The notes below the pieces were generated by a model. That model was not told the DNA's origin and ran no database searches. It saw only the letters and a program-made list of their open reading frames with translations. 64,000 nt of DNA from Chromobacterium alkanivorans (GTDB lineage: Bacteria > Pseudomonadota > Gammaproteobacteria > Burkholderiales > Chromobacteriaceae), in contig NZ_JAFHKL010000005.1 in assembly GCF_016937655.1 (NCBI RefSeq), forward strand, positions 248,001-312,000. Reading direction: 5' to 3'. Positions 1 through 8,808 of the stretch are shown piece after piece; the first letter of the stretch is position 1, and each line of letters begins with the position of its first letter. The position numbers and the translations under genes were made by a program.

Positions 1-2
1 CC

Positions 3-2429
3 TTGAGCCACGCCCGCCGGCTGGAGCGGACCCAGCGCGAGCGCCTGGCCGCGCTCAAGGCCGTTGCGGGAGAGCAAGAAGCCTCCGCGAGGCGGTTGAG
101 CCATCACGCGCGCTTGGGCGAGTTGCTGGAACGCTGGCGAGCCGGCTTCGCGCAACAGGAGCGGCTGCGCCAACAGCGCGAGGGCTGCGCCGCGCGCATC
201 GCGGAACTGGACGCGCAAACGCTGCGCCAGCGGCAGGGCCTGACGGCCTTGAATGCGGAAGCCGAGGCGGCTGAACGGCAGGGCCTTGAGGCCGACGCCG
301 CCTTGCGGCGGGCGGAAGAGGGCGCGAGCGCGGCGCTGGAGGGCTGCAGCCTGGCCGAATGGCGCGAGCAATGGCAGCTCACCTTGCGGCAATCCACGGT
401 TTTGCGCGGCCTGGCGGCGCTGGCCGCCGAACTGAGGCCGCTGGAAGCGCGGCTGGCCGGCCGGCGCGAGGAAAGGGCGGCGCTGGAAGCCGAGCGCGCC
501 CGCCATGACGCCGACCTGCAAGGGTTGCGCGCCGATTACCGGCAGATGCAGGAGCAGACGGCGGACAAGCGGCGGCTGCTGGAGCAGGAGCGGCGCATCC
601 TCAGCTTGGAGCAGCACCGCGCCGCCTTGCGGCCGGGCGAACCCTGCCCGCTGTGCGGCGCCAGCGAGCATCCGGCGGTGGCCGCCTACCAGGCGCTGGA
701 CATCGGCGCCGCCGAGGCGGCCTTGAGCGCCAAGGAGGCCGCGCTCGAGGCCTTGCGCGAGCAAGGCCAGCAGGCGGCGGCGCAACTGGCGCGAGACGAA
801 GCGCAATTGCGGCAGCTGGACGAGACGACAGAGCAGGAGCAAGCGCGTCGCGAGCGCCTGGCCGCGCAATGGTTGAGCGAGGGCGCGCCCTGCGGGCTGG
901 CGGACGATGATTGGCGCGGAGAGCGGCTGGAACAGGCGAGCCAGGACGCCGAGCGGCGGCAACAGCGGCAGGAAAGCGCGCTGCGCGCCGCCGAGCAGGC
1001 CGAAGCGGCGCTGGAGCTGGCGCGCGCGGACGCGCGGCGGCAGAGCGAGGCCGCGCAGGCGCTGAGCCAGAAACGGACGTTGCAAGAACACGGCCTGCGC
1101 AGCCTGGAGCAGAGCCTGCAAACGCTGGGGGACGAACTCGCGCAGCGCGAGGCCGAGTGGCGGGAACAGGCCGAGGGCCGCGAGGCCGACATCGCCGCCG
1201 CCGGCTTCCAGGCCCCGGAAACGGGGCGGGAGGCGGATTGGCTGCAGCGGCGCGACGCCGATTGGCAAGCCTGGAAGGCTTTGGAGCAAGCCCGCCGGCA
1301 GGGCGAGGCGGACGCGGAGGCCCAGGCCGCCGCGCACCGGCTGGCCGGCGAGCGCGCCGCGGACTGGGAAGAGCGCTGGAAGGCGCTGGGGCTGCCGGAC
1401 GGCGTGCCCTTGCCGGAACAGGACGACGCCGAGGCCGCTTGGCTCGCCGCGGCGGCGGACTGCGAGGAATTGGCGCGGGCCTTGGCCCGGAACCGGGGCG
1501 CGCGGGAACGGACGGAGGCCGACGCCGCGCGCCAGCGGCGGCGCGCCGAAGAGGCGGAGCAGGCCTGGGCCCAAGCGCTGGCCGCCAGCCCGTTTGCGGA
1601 CGCCGCCGCCTTCCTGGCGGCGGCCTTGCCGGATGTGGAGCGCGAGCGCCTGGGCGCCTTGGGCCGGCAGCTGGAACAAGAACGGCTGCGCACGGCGGCG
1701 CTGCGTCAGCAGGGCGCGGAACGGCTGGAAGCGCTGGAGCGGGAAAACGCCTCAGACCTGCCGGAAGCGGAACTGCGCCAGCGCATGGACGCGCTGGACG
1801 CCGAGCGGCAACGGCTGTCCGGCGAGGACGGCGCCTTGCGCGCCTTGCTGGACAACGACCTTGCGCGCCGCGACGGACAGCGGGAGCTGTTCGCCCGCAT
1901 CGACGGCCTGCGCGACGAGGCCGACGTCTGGCAGCGGCTGAACGGCCTGATCGGCTCCGCCGCCGGCGACAAATTCCGCCGCTTCGCCCAGGGTCTGACG
2001 CTGGAGCATCTGGTGGCGCTGGCCAACCGCCATCTGAGCCGGCTGCACGGCCGTTATTGGCTGCACCGCCGCGCCGACGGCGAGCTGGAGCTGGAAATCG
2101 TCGACAGCTGGCAGGGCGACGCGGCGCGCGACACCCGCACCCTGTCCGGCGGCGAAAGCTTCCTGGTTAGCCTGGCGCTGGCGCTGGCCTTGTCCGACCT
2201 GGCCAGTCACAAAACCTCGATCGATTCGCTGTTCCTGGACGAAGGCTTCGGCACCCTGGACGGCGAAACGCTGGAGTTGGCGCTGGACGCCCTGGACGCG
2301 CTCAACGCCGGCGGCAAAACCATAGGTGTGATCAGCCACGTGGAGGCGCTGAAGGAGCGCATACCGGTGCAAATCCGGGTCAGCCGGGCCGGCGGCGCCG
2401 GCTGCTCCGCGCTGACGGTGAGTGGCTAA
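3..2429 (+). CDS. sbcC: Exonuclease subunit SbcC, C-terminal part (gene starts before the window)
   Basis: This is the large subunit of the SbcCD (Rad50/Mre11-type) nuclease, which opens hairpins and processes DNA ends in the cytoplasm. About 808 residues are visible. They start within a long charged coiled coil, carry the zinc-hook motif CPLCG near base 640, continue through the second coiled-coil arm, and end with the ABC head: signature LSGGES near base 2140 and Walker B/D-loop LFLDEGFGTLDG near base 2230. The N-terminal Walker A half is missing only because the window begins inside the gene. SbcD would be expected upstream. The TAA stop doubles as the left target duplication of a short inserted element. 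Confidence 0.95.
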   Translation: MSHARRLERTQRERLAALKAVAGEQEASARRLSHHARLGELLERWRAGFAQQERLRQQREGCAARIAELDAQTLRQRQGLTALNAEAEAAERQGLEADAALRRAEEGASAALEGCSLAEWREQWQLTLRQSTVLRGLAALAAELRPLEARLAGRREERAALEAERARHDADLQGLRADYRQMQEQTADKRRLLEQERRILSLEQHRAALRPGEPCPLCGASEHPAVAAYQALDIGAAEAALSAKEAALEALREQGQQAAAQLARDEAQLRQLDETTEQEQARRERLAAQWLSEGAPCGLADDDWRGERLEQASQDAERRQQRQESALRAAEQAEAALELARADARRQSEAAQALSQKRTLQEHGLRSLEQSLQTLGDELAQREAEWREQAEGREADIAAAGFQAPETGREADWLQRRDADWQAWKALEQARRQGEADAEAQAAAHRLAGERAADWEERWKALGLPDGVPLPEQDDAEAAWLAAAADCEELARALARNRGARERTEADAARQRRRAEEAEQAWAQALAASPFADAAAFLAAALPDVERERLGALGRQLEQERLRTAALRQQGAERLEALERENASDLPEAELRQRMDALDAERQRLSGEDGALRALLDNDLARRDGQRELFARIDGLRDEADVWQRLNGLIGSAAGDKFRRFAQGLTLEHLVALANRHLSRLHGRYWLHRRADGELELEIVDSWQGDAARDTRTLSGGESFLVSLALALALSDLASHKTSIDSLFLDEGFGTLDGETLELALDALDALNAGGKTIGVISHVEALKERIPVQIRVSRAGGAGCSALTVSG

Positions 2430-2483
2430 GAATCTGTTTACGATCTGCTGCGCTTCGTGAAGGGTTGCACGGTGCGTAGGCTC
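2430..2483 (+). mobile_element. Stop-codon MITE, copy A (54-bp internally deleted form)
   Basis: Left end GAATCTGTTTACGATC and right end GCGTAGGCTC match the ends of the ~140-bp element seen at 4838, 39487 and 58759, but most of the interior is missing. It is flanked on both sides by TAA (2427-2429 and 2484-2486). The left TAA is the sbcC stop codon. There is no coding capacity. The matching flanks point to insertion followed by internal deletion, or to transposition of an already deleted copy. Confidence 0.75.
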
Positions 2484-2495
2484 TAAGGGGCCGCC

Positions 2496-2981
2496 TCAGC
2501 CGGCGGCGAAATCGGCGAGCGCGGCGCCGTCCATCCGGTAGCGCACCCATTCCGCCTGCGGTTTGGCGCCGATGGACAGGTAGAAATCGATGGCCGGCTG
2601 GTTCCAGTCCAGCACGCTCCATTCGAAGCGGCCGCAGCCATGCTCCACCGCCAGTTGGGCCAGCCGGCGCAGCATCAGCTTGCCGGCGCCGCCGCCGCGC
2701 TGCCGCGGCGAAATATACAGGTCTTCCAGATACAGGCCTTTTTTGGCCTGCCAGGTGGAATAGCTGAAGAAGTACACGGCGTAGCCGGCAGGTTCGCCGT
2801 TCACCTCGCAGATCAGCGCCCGCGCCGGGCTGTCCGCGCCAAACAGGCTGGCGACGATGCCGTCCTCGGTGGCGGCCACTTGATCGCCGGCGCGCTCGTA
2901 AACGGCCAGCTCCTTGATGAAGCGCAGAATCAGCGCGGCGTCCCCGGCTTGGGCGGGGCGGATATGGATGGACATGGGCAA
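2496..2981 (-). CDS. GNAT-family N-acetyltransferase, diamine/polyamine type
   Basis: A 161-residue single-domain GNAT enzyme that would transfer acetyl from acetyl-CoA to an amine. The acetyl-CoA loop is seen as YISPRQRGGGAGKLML (the R/Q-x-x-G-x-G/A signature) after the strand LYLEDL. The run GLYLEDLYI and the C-terminal WNQPAIDFYLSIGA are typical of the spermidine/spermine (SSAT-like) branch, so a polyamine or thialysine substrate is plausible but not proven. The second Met (base 2975) is an equally good start. It is convergent with sbcC and divergent from the LysR gene. I see no strong ribosome binding site. Confidence 0.85.
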   Translation of the reverse strand: MPMSIHIRPAQAGDAALILRFIKELAVYERAGDQVAATEDGIVASLFGADSPARALICEVNGEPAGYAVYFFSYSTWQAKKGLYLEDLYISPRQRGGGAGKLMLRRLAQLAVEHGCGRFEWSVLDWNQPAIDFYLSIGAKPQAEWVRYRMDGAALADFAAG

Positions 2982-3061
2982 GGCCTGAATCGTGGTGAAT
3001 GGATAAGCCGCTATACTACGGCCAAGACAAACTGCATGCGCTGCATTGTTTTCAATTCATG

Positions 3062-3997
3062 ATGAACATCCTGCATTCTGACCTGCGCCGTCTGGACCTC
3101 AACCTGCTGCTGGTCTTCGACGCGCTGCTGCGCCAGCGCTCGGTCGGCGCCGCCGCCGACGAACTGGCGATGAGCCCGTCCGCGTTCAGTCACGCGCTGG
3201 CGCGGCTGCGCGCCGCCCTGGGCGACGACCTCTTCGTCCGCATCGGCAACGCGATGCAGCCCACCGCCTACGCCGAACGGCTGGCCGGCGCGGTGAGTGC
3301 CGCGCTGGAAACGCTGTCGCAAGGGCTGGCCGAGGCCGGCGGCTTCCAGCCGGAACGCAGCGAGCGCGCCTTCGTGATCGCGGTCACCGACTACACCGCC
3401 TTCGCGGTGATGCCGCGGCTGCTGGCGGGCTTGCAGCAAGCGGCGCCGCGGCTGCGCTTCAAGCTGGTGCATTCGCGCGGCCGCGAATCCGCTGAGGATC
3501 TGGCCGCCGGCCGCATCGACTTCGCGCTGGGCTATGTCGAGGACATCGCCGAACCGGCGGCCGGGATCGAAAGCTTCGACTGGCTGGAAGACCGCTATGT
3601 GGCCATCGCCAGCCGCGCCCACCCCGGCATCCGCGACGGTCTCAGCCTGGAACAATACCTGGCGGCGCGCCACGTGGTGGTGACGCCCTGGGGCGAAACC
3701 CGCGGCGGCATCGACCGCGCATTGGAACGGCGGGGCCTGCGCCGCGACGTGGCGCTGCAACTGCCGTCGGTGCTGGCCGCGCCCTTCATCATCGCGGAGT
3801 CCGACTGGATCATGACGCTGCCGCGGCTGGCGGCCCAGGCCCTGAGCCGGGCCGCGCCCATCGCCGTTCACGCCGCGCCGTTCGATATTCCGTCTTACAC
3901 CCTCAAGGTCTACAGCCACGCCCGCCACGGCCGCAGCGCCGCCCATGATTGGCTGCGCGCGCAGTTGCGCGCCTGCGCGCCCTTGCTCCAGGGCTAG
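3062..3997 (+). CDS. LysR-family transcriptional regulator (NodD-like)
   Basis: A 311-residue regulator with an N-terminal winged HTH (residues about 8-67: DLNLLLVFDALLRQRSVGAA followed by the recognition helix SPSAFSHALARLR) and a periplasmic-binding-protein-like effector domain from about 95 on. The frame is open from 2999, but a good -10 box, TATACT at 3012-3017, lies inside that extension and family proteins begin about 8-10 residues before the HTH. I therefore place the start at the ATG pair 3059/3062. No clear Shine-Dalgarno is present, so the mRNA may be nearly leaderless. The only divergent neighbour is the acetyltransferase, a possible target. Effector unknown. Confidence 0.88.
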   Translation: MNILHSDLRRLDLNLLLVFDALLRQRSVGAAADELAMSPSAFSHALARLRAALGDDLFVRIGNAMQPTAYAERLAGAVSAALETLSQGLAEAGGFQPERSERAFVIAVTDYTAFAVMPRLLAGLQQAAPRLRFKLVHSRGRESAEDLAAGRIDFALGYVEDIAEPAAGIESFDWLEDRYVAIASRAHPGIRDGLSLEQYLAARHVVVTPWGETRGGIDRALERRGLRRDVALQLPSVLAAPFIIAESDWIMTLPRLAAQALSRAAPIAVHAAPFDIPSYTLKVYSHARHGRSAAHDWLRAQLRACAPLLQG

Positions 3998-4171
3998 CCG
4001 GCCCATCGTCGTCGCCTTGATGTCGGTCATGGCCTCTCCGATGAGCGCCGTTCCCCTGGGCGCAATGACAGGCGTGGCGACGGCCGGGCCCGGAATGCGC
4101 TTATCATGTGGCTTCAACCATGCGCGGCCGGGACGGGCCCTTGCCCGGGGTGGCTGCGCCAGGAGAAGCCG

Positions 4172-4837
4172 ATGCAAGCAGAATGGAGCGGCCTGGACCG
4201 CTATTACACCGCGGCGCTGCGGGTGGAGGACAGCGCCTTGAACGGCGCGCTGGCGGCCAACGCCGCCGCCGGCCTGCCGGCGCAGGACGTGTCCCCGCTG
4301 CAAGGGCGCTTTCTGCACATCCTGGCGCGCCTGATGCGGGCGCGGCGGGTGCTGGAGATCGGCACCCTGGGCGGCTACAGCACCATCTGGCTGGCGCGGG
4401 CGCTGCCGGCCGACGGCCGGGTGGTGACGCTGGAGGCCAACCCCGCACACGCGGACACCGCGCGGGCCAATCTGGCTGCCGCCGGCGTGGCGGATCGGGT
4501 GGAACTGCGCGAAGGGCCGGCGCTGGACAGCCTGCCGCTGCTGGCGGGGAGCGAACCCTTCGATCTGATCTTCATCGACGCCGACAAGCCGAACAACCCG
4601 GCCTACCTGGAATGGGCGCTGAAGCTGGCGCGCCCCGGCGCCGCCATCGTCGGCGACAATGTGGCGCGCGGCGGCGCGGTGGCCAATGTGGTCAGCCAGG
4701 ACCCCGGCGTGCGCGGCGTGCGCCGCTTCATCGAAGACATGGGCGCGGAGCCGCGGCTGACCGCGACCGCGCTGCAGACCGTAGGGGTCAAGGGCTGGGA
4801 CGGGTTTTCCATCGCCATCGTCAATGAAACGGCCTGA
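4172..4837 (+). CDS. Class I SAM-dependent O-methyltransferase (catechol/caffeoyl-CoA type)
   Basis: A 221-residue cytosolic methyltransferase of the O-methyltransferase 3 family. The SAM site is VLEIGTLGGYSTIWLA (about residues 60-75). The acidic residue of motif II is in VTLEANP, and FIDADKPNNPAYLEWAL carries the metal-binding Asp and the family's D-A-D-K signature. A second family metal ligand would lie in GDNVARGG. The start at 4172 is fixed by AGGAG at 4161-4165, six bases upstream; an earlier in-frame GTG at 4106 lacks a binding site. Likely substrates are catechol-like hydroxyls, with the exact substrate unknown. The TGA stop is also the target duplication of MITE copy B. Confidence 0.9.
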   Translation: MQAEWSGLDRYYTAALRVEDSALNGALAANAAAGLPAQDVSPLQGRFLHILARLMRARRVLEIGTLGGYSTIWLARALPADGRVVTLEANPAHADTARANLAAAGVADRVELREGPALDSLPLLAGSEPFDLIFIDADKPNNPAYLEWALKLARPGAAIVGDNVARGGAVANVVSQDPGVRGVRRFIEDMGAEPRLTATALQTVGVKGWDGFSIAIVNETA

Positions 4838-4980
4838 GAACCTGTTTACGATCTGCCGCGCGTCGTGAGACGTGACACGGCGAGTACCGCTTCGAAATGC
4901 TCATGTACCGTGTGTACACTCCGCTTTCTCAGCGGTTTTCGCCTTGTCTCACCTTAGCTCGCAAGATCGTAAACACGTTC
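4838..4980 (+). mobile_element. Stop-codon MITE, copy B (143 bp)
   Basis: Terminal inverted repeats GAACCTGTTTACGATC (left) and, read inward, GAACGTGTTTACGATC (right). Both sides are flanked by TGA (4835-4837 and 4981-4983), and the left TGA is the methyltransferase stop codon. The interior carries a terminator-like hairpin CCGCT-TTCTC-AGCGG followed by TTTT (4921-4939). There is no ORF of note. The TNA duplication is the type made by some IS5-family transposases, so a non-autonomous IS5-type MITE is the likely identity (inference). Confidence 0.85.
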
Positions 4981-5019
4981 TGAGCGCCGGCTCGCGGGAA
5001 GGCAAACCGGCGTCCTCGC

Positions 5020-6573
5020 TCAAGAGCAGGCGGAATCCAGCGCCGGTTCCGCGGCGGTCTCCTCCGGCTGCGCCTGGCCGGCGCCGCGCAGGAACAGCGC
5101 CACCACCAGCGCGCTGAGCACGGTCAGGACGGACAGCACCGTCAACAGCCGCTGGAAGGCGGCGGCGTAGGCCTGGGACAGCGTTTCGGCAGACAGGCCT
5201 GGCAACAGCTCGCCTACGGCGGCCAGCTTGCCCAAGGACCCCAGGCTGGAGGCCTCGGCCAAGGCCTGCGGCGCCGCCGCGGACAGCGGCGCCAGCCGCT
5301 GCTGCAGCAGCGCCGCCAGCAGCGCGCCCACCAAGGCCAGCGCTATGCCTTCGCCGGCCACCCGCGTGGTGCTGAAAATGCCTGCGGCCATGCCGGCGCG
5401 CTCCTTGGGCACCACGCTGACCGCCAGGCCGTCCATCAGGCCCCAGGGCAGGCTGATGCCCACGCCTATCAACAGCAAGGGCCACAGCGTCTGCTGCAAC
5501 GCGGACAGCTGCGGATAGCGGCTGAGCCACCACAGCCCCAGCGCGCACAACAGCAAGCCGCCGGCGGACAGCACCGTGGCGGACAGCCAGCGCGTCAGCC
5601 AGGCCGCGCACAGCGGCAGCACCAACATCGGCGCGGACAAGGCCAGCATCACCCGGCCGGCCTCCGCCTCGCTGACGCCTTCCGCGGCCACCAGGCGCAA
5701 GGGCAGCAGCACCAGCAAGACCACGAAGGCGTAAGCCGGCGCGGCGGCCAGGCATTGCACGCCGACGAAGCGCGGATAGCGGAACAGGCTCAGGTCCAGC
5801 ATCGGCCGCGCCGCGCGCCGCTCCAGCGCCACGAATAGCCAGAACGCCGCCGCCGAGCCCAGCAACAAGCCGATCACCTGCGGGTTGCCCCAGCCCAGCT
5901 CCGGCGCCGCCAGCGCGCCGTAAGTCAGCAGGCTCAGTGCCAGCGTGAAGCTGAGCGCGCCCGGCCAATCCAGGCCGGCGGCCTGCGGATCGCGCGATTC
6001 GCGCATGCAATAGGCGGCCAGGCCCAGGGAGAGCAGGCCAACCAGGCCGGCCAGCGCGAAAATGGAGCGCCAACCCCAGGCCTGGATCATAAAGCCGCAC
6101 AGCAGGGGGCCGAAGGCCAGGCCGATGCCGAAGGTGGTGCCTATCAGGCTGAAGGCCCGCGTGCGCGCCGCGCCGGCGAAGCTTTGCGCCAGCGCGGCCA
6201 GGCCGCTGGCGAAGGACAGCGCCGCGCCCAGGCCCTGGGCCGCGCGCAACAAGTCCAGCCACAGCAGGCTGCCGACCAGGAACAAGCCCAGCGAGGACAG
6301 CGAGAACAGGCCGATGCCGAGCATGAACACCCGTTTGCGACCGTATTGATCCGCCAGCGCGCCGGCCGCCATCAGGCAGCCGCCGAAAGTGAGCATGAAA
6401 GCGTTGGTGACCCAGGTCAGCGCTTGAGCGCTGCCGCCCAGCTCGCGGCCTATCGCGGTCAAGGCCAGCGCCGGGCCGGTGAAGCTGAGCGGCGTGGTCA
6501 GCGCGGCCAGGCAGACCGCGGCCAGGGTCAGTAAAGGAGCGCGTTGGGAGGGCGCCGGTTTGGAGGGATGCAT
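5020..6573 (-). CDS. MFS drug/solute exporter, DHA2 (EmrB/QacA-like, 14 TM segments)
   Basis: A 517-residue inner-membrane proton antiporter of the 14-helix DHA2 group. Visible features are the first helix LLTLAAVCLAALTTPLSF, the family's motif C-like stretch FGIGLAFGPLLCGF after the fourth helix, the loop motif GALADQYGRKRVF (motif A, G-x-L-a-D-r-x-G-r-k-r), and repeated hydrophobic helices to the C terminus. The start at 6573 is preceded by AAAGG on the minus strand; the longer in-frame extension to 6651 lacks such a site. It is divergent from a LysR gene 156 bp away, the usual arrangement for a regulator and its efflux target. The exported compound cannot be read from sequence. Confidence 0.88.
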   Translation of the reverse strand: MHPSKPAPSQRAPLLTLAAVCLAALTTPLSFTGPALALTAIGRELGGSAQALTWVTNAFMLTFGGCLMAAGALADQYGRKRVFMLGIGLFSLSSLGLFLVGSLLWLDLLRAAQGLGAALSFASGLAALAQSFAGAARTRAFSLIGTTFGIGLAFGPLLCGFMIQAWGWRSIFALAGLVGLLSLGLAAYCMRESRDPQAAGLDWPGALSFTLALSLLTYGALAAPELGWGNPQVIGLLLGSAAAFWLFVALERRAARPMLDLSLFRYPRFVGVQCLAAAPAYAFVVLLVLLPLRLVAAEGVSEAEAGRVMLALSAPMLVLPLCAAWLTRWLSATVLSAGGLLLCALGLWWLSRYPQLSALQQTLWPLLLIGVGISLPWGLMDGLAVSVVPKERAGMAAGIFSTTRVAGEGIALALVGALLAALLQQRLAPLSAAAPQALAEASSLGSLGKLAAVGELLPGLSAETLSQAYAAAFQRLLTVLSVLTVLSALVVALFLRGAGQAQPEETAAEPALDSACS

Positions 6574-6729
6574 GATTTCGCCTTTCAAAGAGTGGGACAA
6601 GCGCCCGCGTGGCGCGGCGGGCGGATGCGGATGGTCATTGGGCGAACACATGATAATTTGACGGCAATTGACGAAAAACAGGCGCCGTGTCCAAATTAAG
6701 CGGACAAAAACTCTTTAATTGAGGGCTTC
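6574..6729. promoter_or_regulatory. Divergent promoter region between MFS pump and LysR regulator
   Basis: A 156-bp spacer that turns AT-rich near 6650-6720, holding two TTGACG/TTGACA-like hexamers (around 6658 and 6668) and the AT-rich stretches AATTAAG and CTTTAATTGAG. By analogy with divergent LysR/target pairs the regulator's T-N11-A site should be here, but no single site stands out. GAGGG at 6721-6725 is the ribosome binding site of the LysR gene. Confidence 0.45.
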
Positions 6730-7635
6730 ATGGATAGTTTGAGCGGCTTGGCCGCCTTTGTGCGCGCCGCGGAGGCGCAAAGCTTTGTCGGCGCCGGCCG
6801 CGCGCTGGGCGTGTCCTCGTCCGCGGTGGGTAAGAGCGTGGCGCGGCTGGAGGAGAAGCTGGGGGTGCGGCTATTCCAGCGCAGCACCCGCCATGTGCGG
6901 CTGACGGCGGAGGGCGAGCTGTTCTACGAACGCTGCCGCCGCATCCTGGACGACATCGACGACGCCGAGGCCGAACTGGCGCAGAGCCGCGCCGCGCCGC
7001 GCGGCAAGCTGCGGGTCAGCCTGCCGGTGGTGGGCTATCGCATGCTGCTGCCTATCTTGCCGGACTTCATGCAGCGTTATCCGGAAGTGGAGCTGGACCT
7101 GGATTTTTCCGATCGCATGGTGGACGTGATAGAAGAGGGCCTGGACGCGGTGGTGCGCAGCGGCCCGCTGGCGGATTCCCGGCTGATGGCGCGGCCCTTG
7201 GGGCCGTTTCGCCTGCTGGTGGTGGGCTCGCCAGGCTATCTGCGCGAGCGCGGCACGCCGCAAAGCCCGGAGGACCTGGCCCAGCACGCCTGCCTGCGCT
7301 ACCGCTTCCCCAGCACCGGCAAGCTGCAAGCCTGGGCGCTGGACGGCGCGCCGGCCGGCCAGGACTGGCCGCCCAGCAGCGCCATGAGCTGCAACAATAT
7401 CGAGGCGCTGATCTGTGCCGCCAGCCAGGATCAGGGCCTGGCTTACCTGCCGGACTTCATCGTGCGCGACGCGCTGGCCGCCGGCCGGCTGCAAACCGTG
7501 CTGGAGCCTTATCTGGGCCAGACCGGCATGTTCCATGTGCTGTGGCCGTCCAGCCGCCAGCTGTCGCCCAAGCTGCGCGTCTTCGTGGATTTTCTGTGCC
7601 AGCGGATGTTCGCGCCGGCAGGCGGGGCCGCGTGA
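6730..7635 (+). CDS. LysR-family transcriptional regulator (probable regulator of the divergent MFS gene)
   Basis: A 301-residue LysR protein. The N-terminal HTH spans residues 1-60 (MDSLSGLAAFVRAAEAQSF, recognition helix SSSAVGKSVARLEEKLGVRLF, then QRSTRHVRLT). The effector-binding fold follows from about residue 90 (GKLRVSLPVVGYRMLLPILPDF). This is the CrgA/AaeR-like branch in which regulators often sit divergent from efflux or aromatic-compound genes. The start is supported by GAGGG five bases upstream. The gene ends seven bases before the convergent zntB, with no terminator visible between them. Confidence 0.9.
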   Translation: MDSLSGLAAFVRAAEAQSFVGAGRALGVSSSAVGKSVARLEEKLGVRLFQRSTRHVRLTAEGELFYERCRRILDDIDDAEAELAQSRAAPRGKLRVSLPVVGYRMLLPILPDFMQRYPEVELDLDFSDRMVDVIEEGLDAVVRSGPLADSRLMARPLGPFRLLVVGSPGYLRERGTPQSPEDLAQHACLRYRFPSTGKLQAWALDGAPAGQDWPPSSAMSCNNIEALICAASQDQGLAYLPDFIVRDALAAGRLQTVLEPYLGQTGMFHVLWPSSRQLSPKLRVFVDFLCQRMFAPAGGAA

Positions 7636-7642
7636 GGGCCGC

Positions 7643-8662
7643 CTACACGCCGCGCTGACGGCGGAACGCCCACCAGCCGGCCAGCAGGCTGAAGCTGGCC
7701 ACCAGCAGCACCAGCACCCAGAAGCCGTGCGGATGATTGGCCAGAGGCACGCCGCCCACGTTCATGCCGAAGAAGCCGGCGACGATATTGATGGGCAGCG
7801 CCAGCACCGTGACCAGGGTCAGCGTGAACAGGGTGCGGTTGCTCTGCTCGTTCAGGCGCGCGGCCAGCTCCTCCTGCAAGAGCTTGATGCGTTCCACCAG
7901 CGCCGCCAGATCGTTGAGCGTCAACGCAAATTCCTCCGACGACTGGCGCAGCGCCTGCGCGTCGGCGGCGTCCAGCCAGGCCGGCGGCCGGTTCAGCAGC
8001 CGGAACAGCGCGCTGGGTTCCGGCGCCAGCAAGCGTTGCAGGCGCACCAGGGAGCGGCGCATCGCCGCAAGCTGCGCGCGCTGGTCGTCCAGCCTTTGCG
8101 CCAGCAGCCTGTCCTCCAGCACATCCACCTGCGCGCCGCTGGCGCGCACAATGCCGGCCAGCGCGTCAGCCTGGTTCTGCAGCAAGTGCACCAGCAAGGC
8201 CGCCGGCGAACGGAAGGCCGCGCCGCCGCGCACCGCCGCGCGCAGCCGGTCCACCGAGTGCAGCGGCTTGACCCGCGCGGTGATCAGCACCCGCGGCTGC
8301 GCATGCGCCCACAGGGTGGCGATGTCCGACGAGGCCAGGCCAAAGCTGAAGGCCACATCGTTGATCACCGCCAGCAAGGCCTGATCCAGCAACTCGATGC
8401 GGGTGGAGTTGGAACCGCCGCGCAGCGCCTCGAAGAAATCCTCCTGCAGCGGCAAGGCCGCGCGCAGCCAGCGCTCGCTGGCGGCATTGGCCAGATTGAA
8501 ATGCAGCCACAGAAAGGCCTCGCCGTCCGGCGGCGCGCGCAGCCAGGCCTGAGCCTGGGCGGAATCAATCTCCGCGCCGGCGCCGTCCGGATGAAAACAA
8601 AAGCCGCAGATCAGCCCGGCCTGGTCCGAGCCGTATTGTTGCTGTGCGATGGGGTGGTTCAT
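7643..8662 (-). CDS. zntB: Zinc transporter ZntB (CorA family)
   Basis: A 339-residue CorA-type inner-membrane channel. A large N-terminal cytosolic domain ends in a long helix (about residues 150-270). Two TM helices follow (TLFTLTLVTVLALPINIVAGFF and WVLVLLVASFSLLAGWWAF), with the selectivity motif GMN at residues 299-301 between them, then the short basic tail RRQRGV. The loop after GMN reads VGGVPLANHPHGFW, as in ZntB rather than the MPEL of magnesium-transporting CorA, so zinc is favoured. It is monocistronic, convergent with the LysR gene, with no strong ribosome binding site visible. Confidence 0.9.
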   Translation of the reverse strand: MNHPIAQQQYGSDQAGLICGFCFHPDGAGAEIDSAQAQAWLRAPPDGEAFLWLHFNLANAASERWLRAALPLQEDFFEALRGGSNSTRIELLDQALLAVINDVAFSFGLASSDIATLWAHAQPRVLITARVKPLHSVDRLRAAVRGGAAFRSPAALLVHLLQNQADALAGIVRASGAQVDVLEDRLLAQRLDDQRAQLAAMRRSLVRLQRLLAPEPSALFRLLNRPPAWLDAADAQALRQSSEEFALTLNDLAALVERIKLLQEELAARLNEQSNRTLFTLTLVTVLALPINIVAGFFGMNVGGVPLANHPHGFWVLVLLVASFSLLAGWWAFRRQRGV

Positions 8663-8808
8663 GGCGCGCGGCCGACATGGTGGGATACGGTACAGCTTAG
8701 GCGCGGCGGATGACGGAATGGTGACGGTGCGCTCGCTGGACTTTTAGGTTTGCCGCAGATGGCGGCCCGGTGCGACAATTCACGGCTGAAGAGGCCGACG
8801 TGTTGCTT

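Noticed and set aside
2999-3061. Earlier start for the first LysR gene
   Set aside because: A good -10 box lies inside this stretch, and LysR proteins start about where 3062 begins.
4838-4980. Full insertion sequences at the repeated elements
   Set aside because: The copies are at most about 143 bp and contain no transposase reading frame, so they are non-autonomous.
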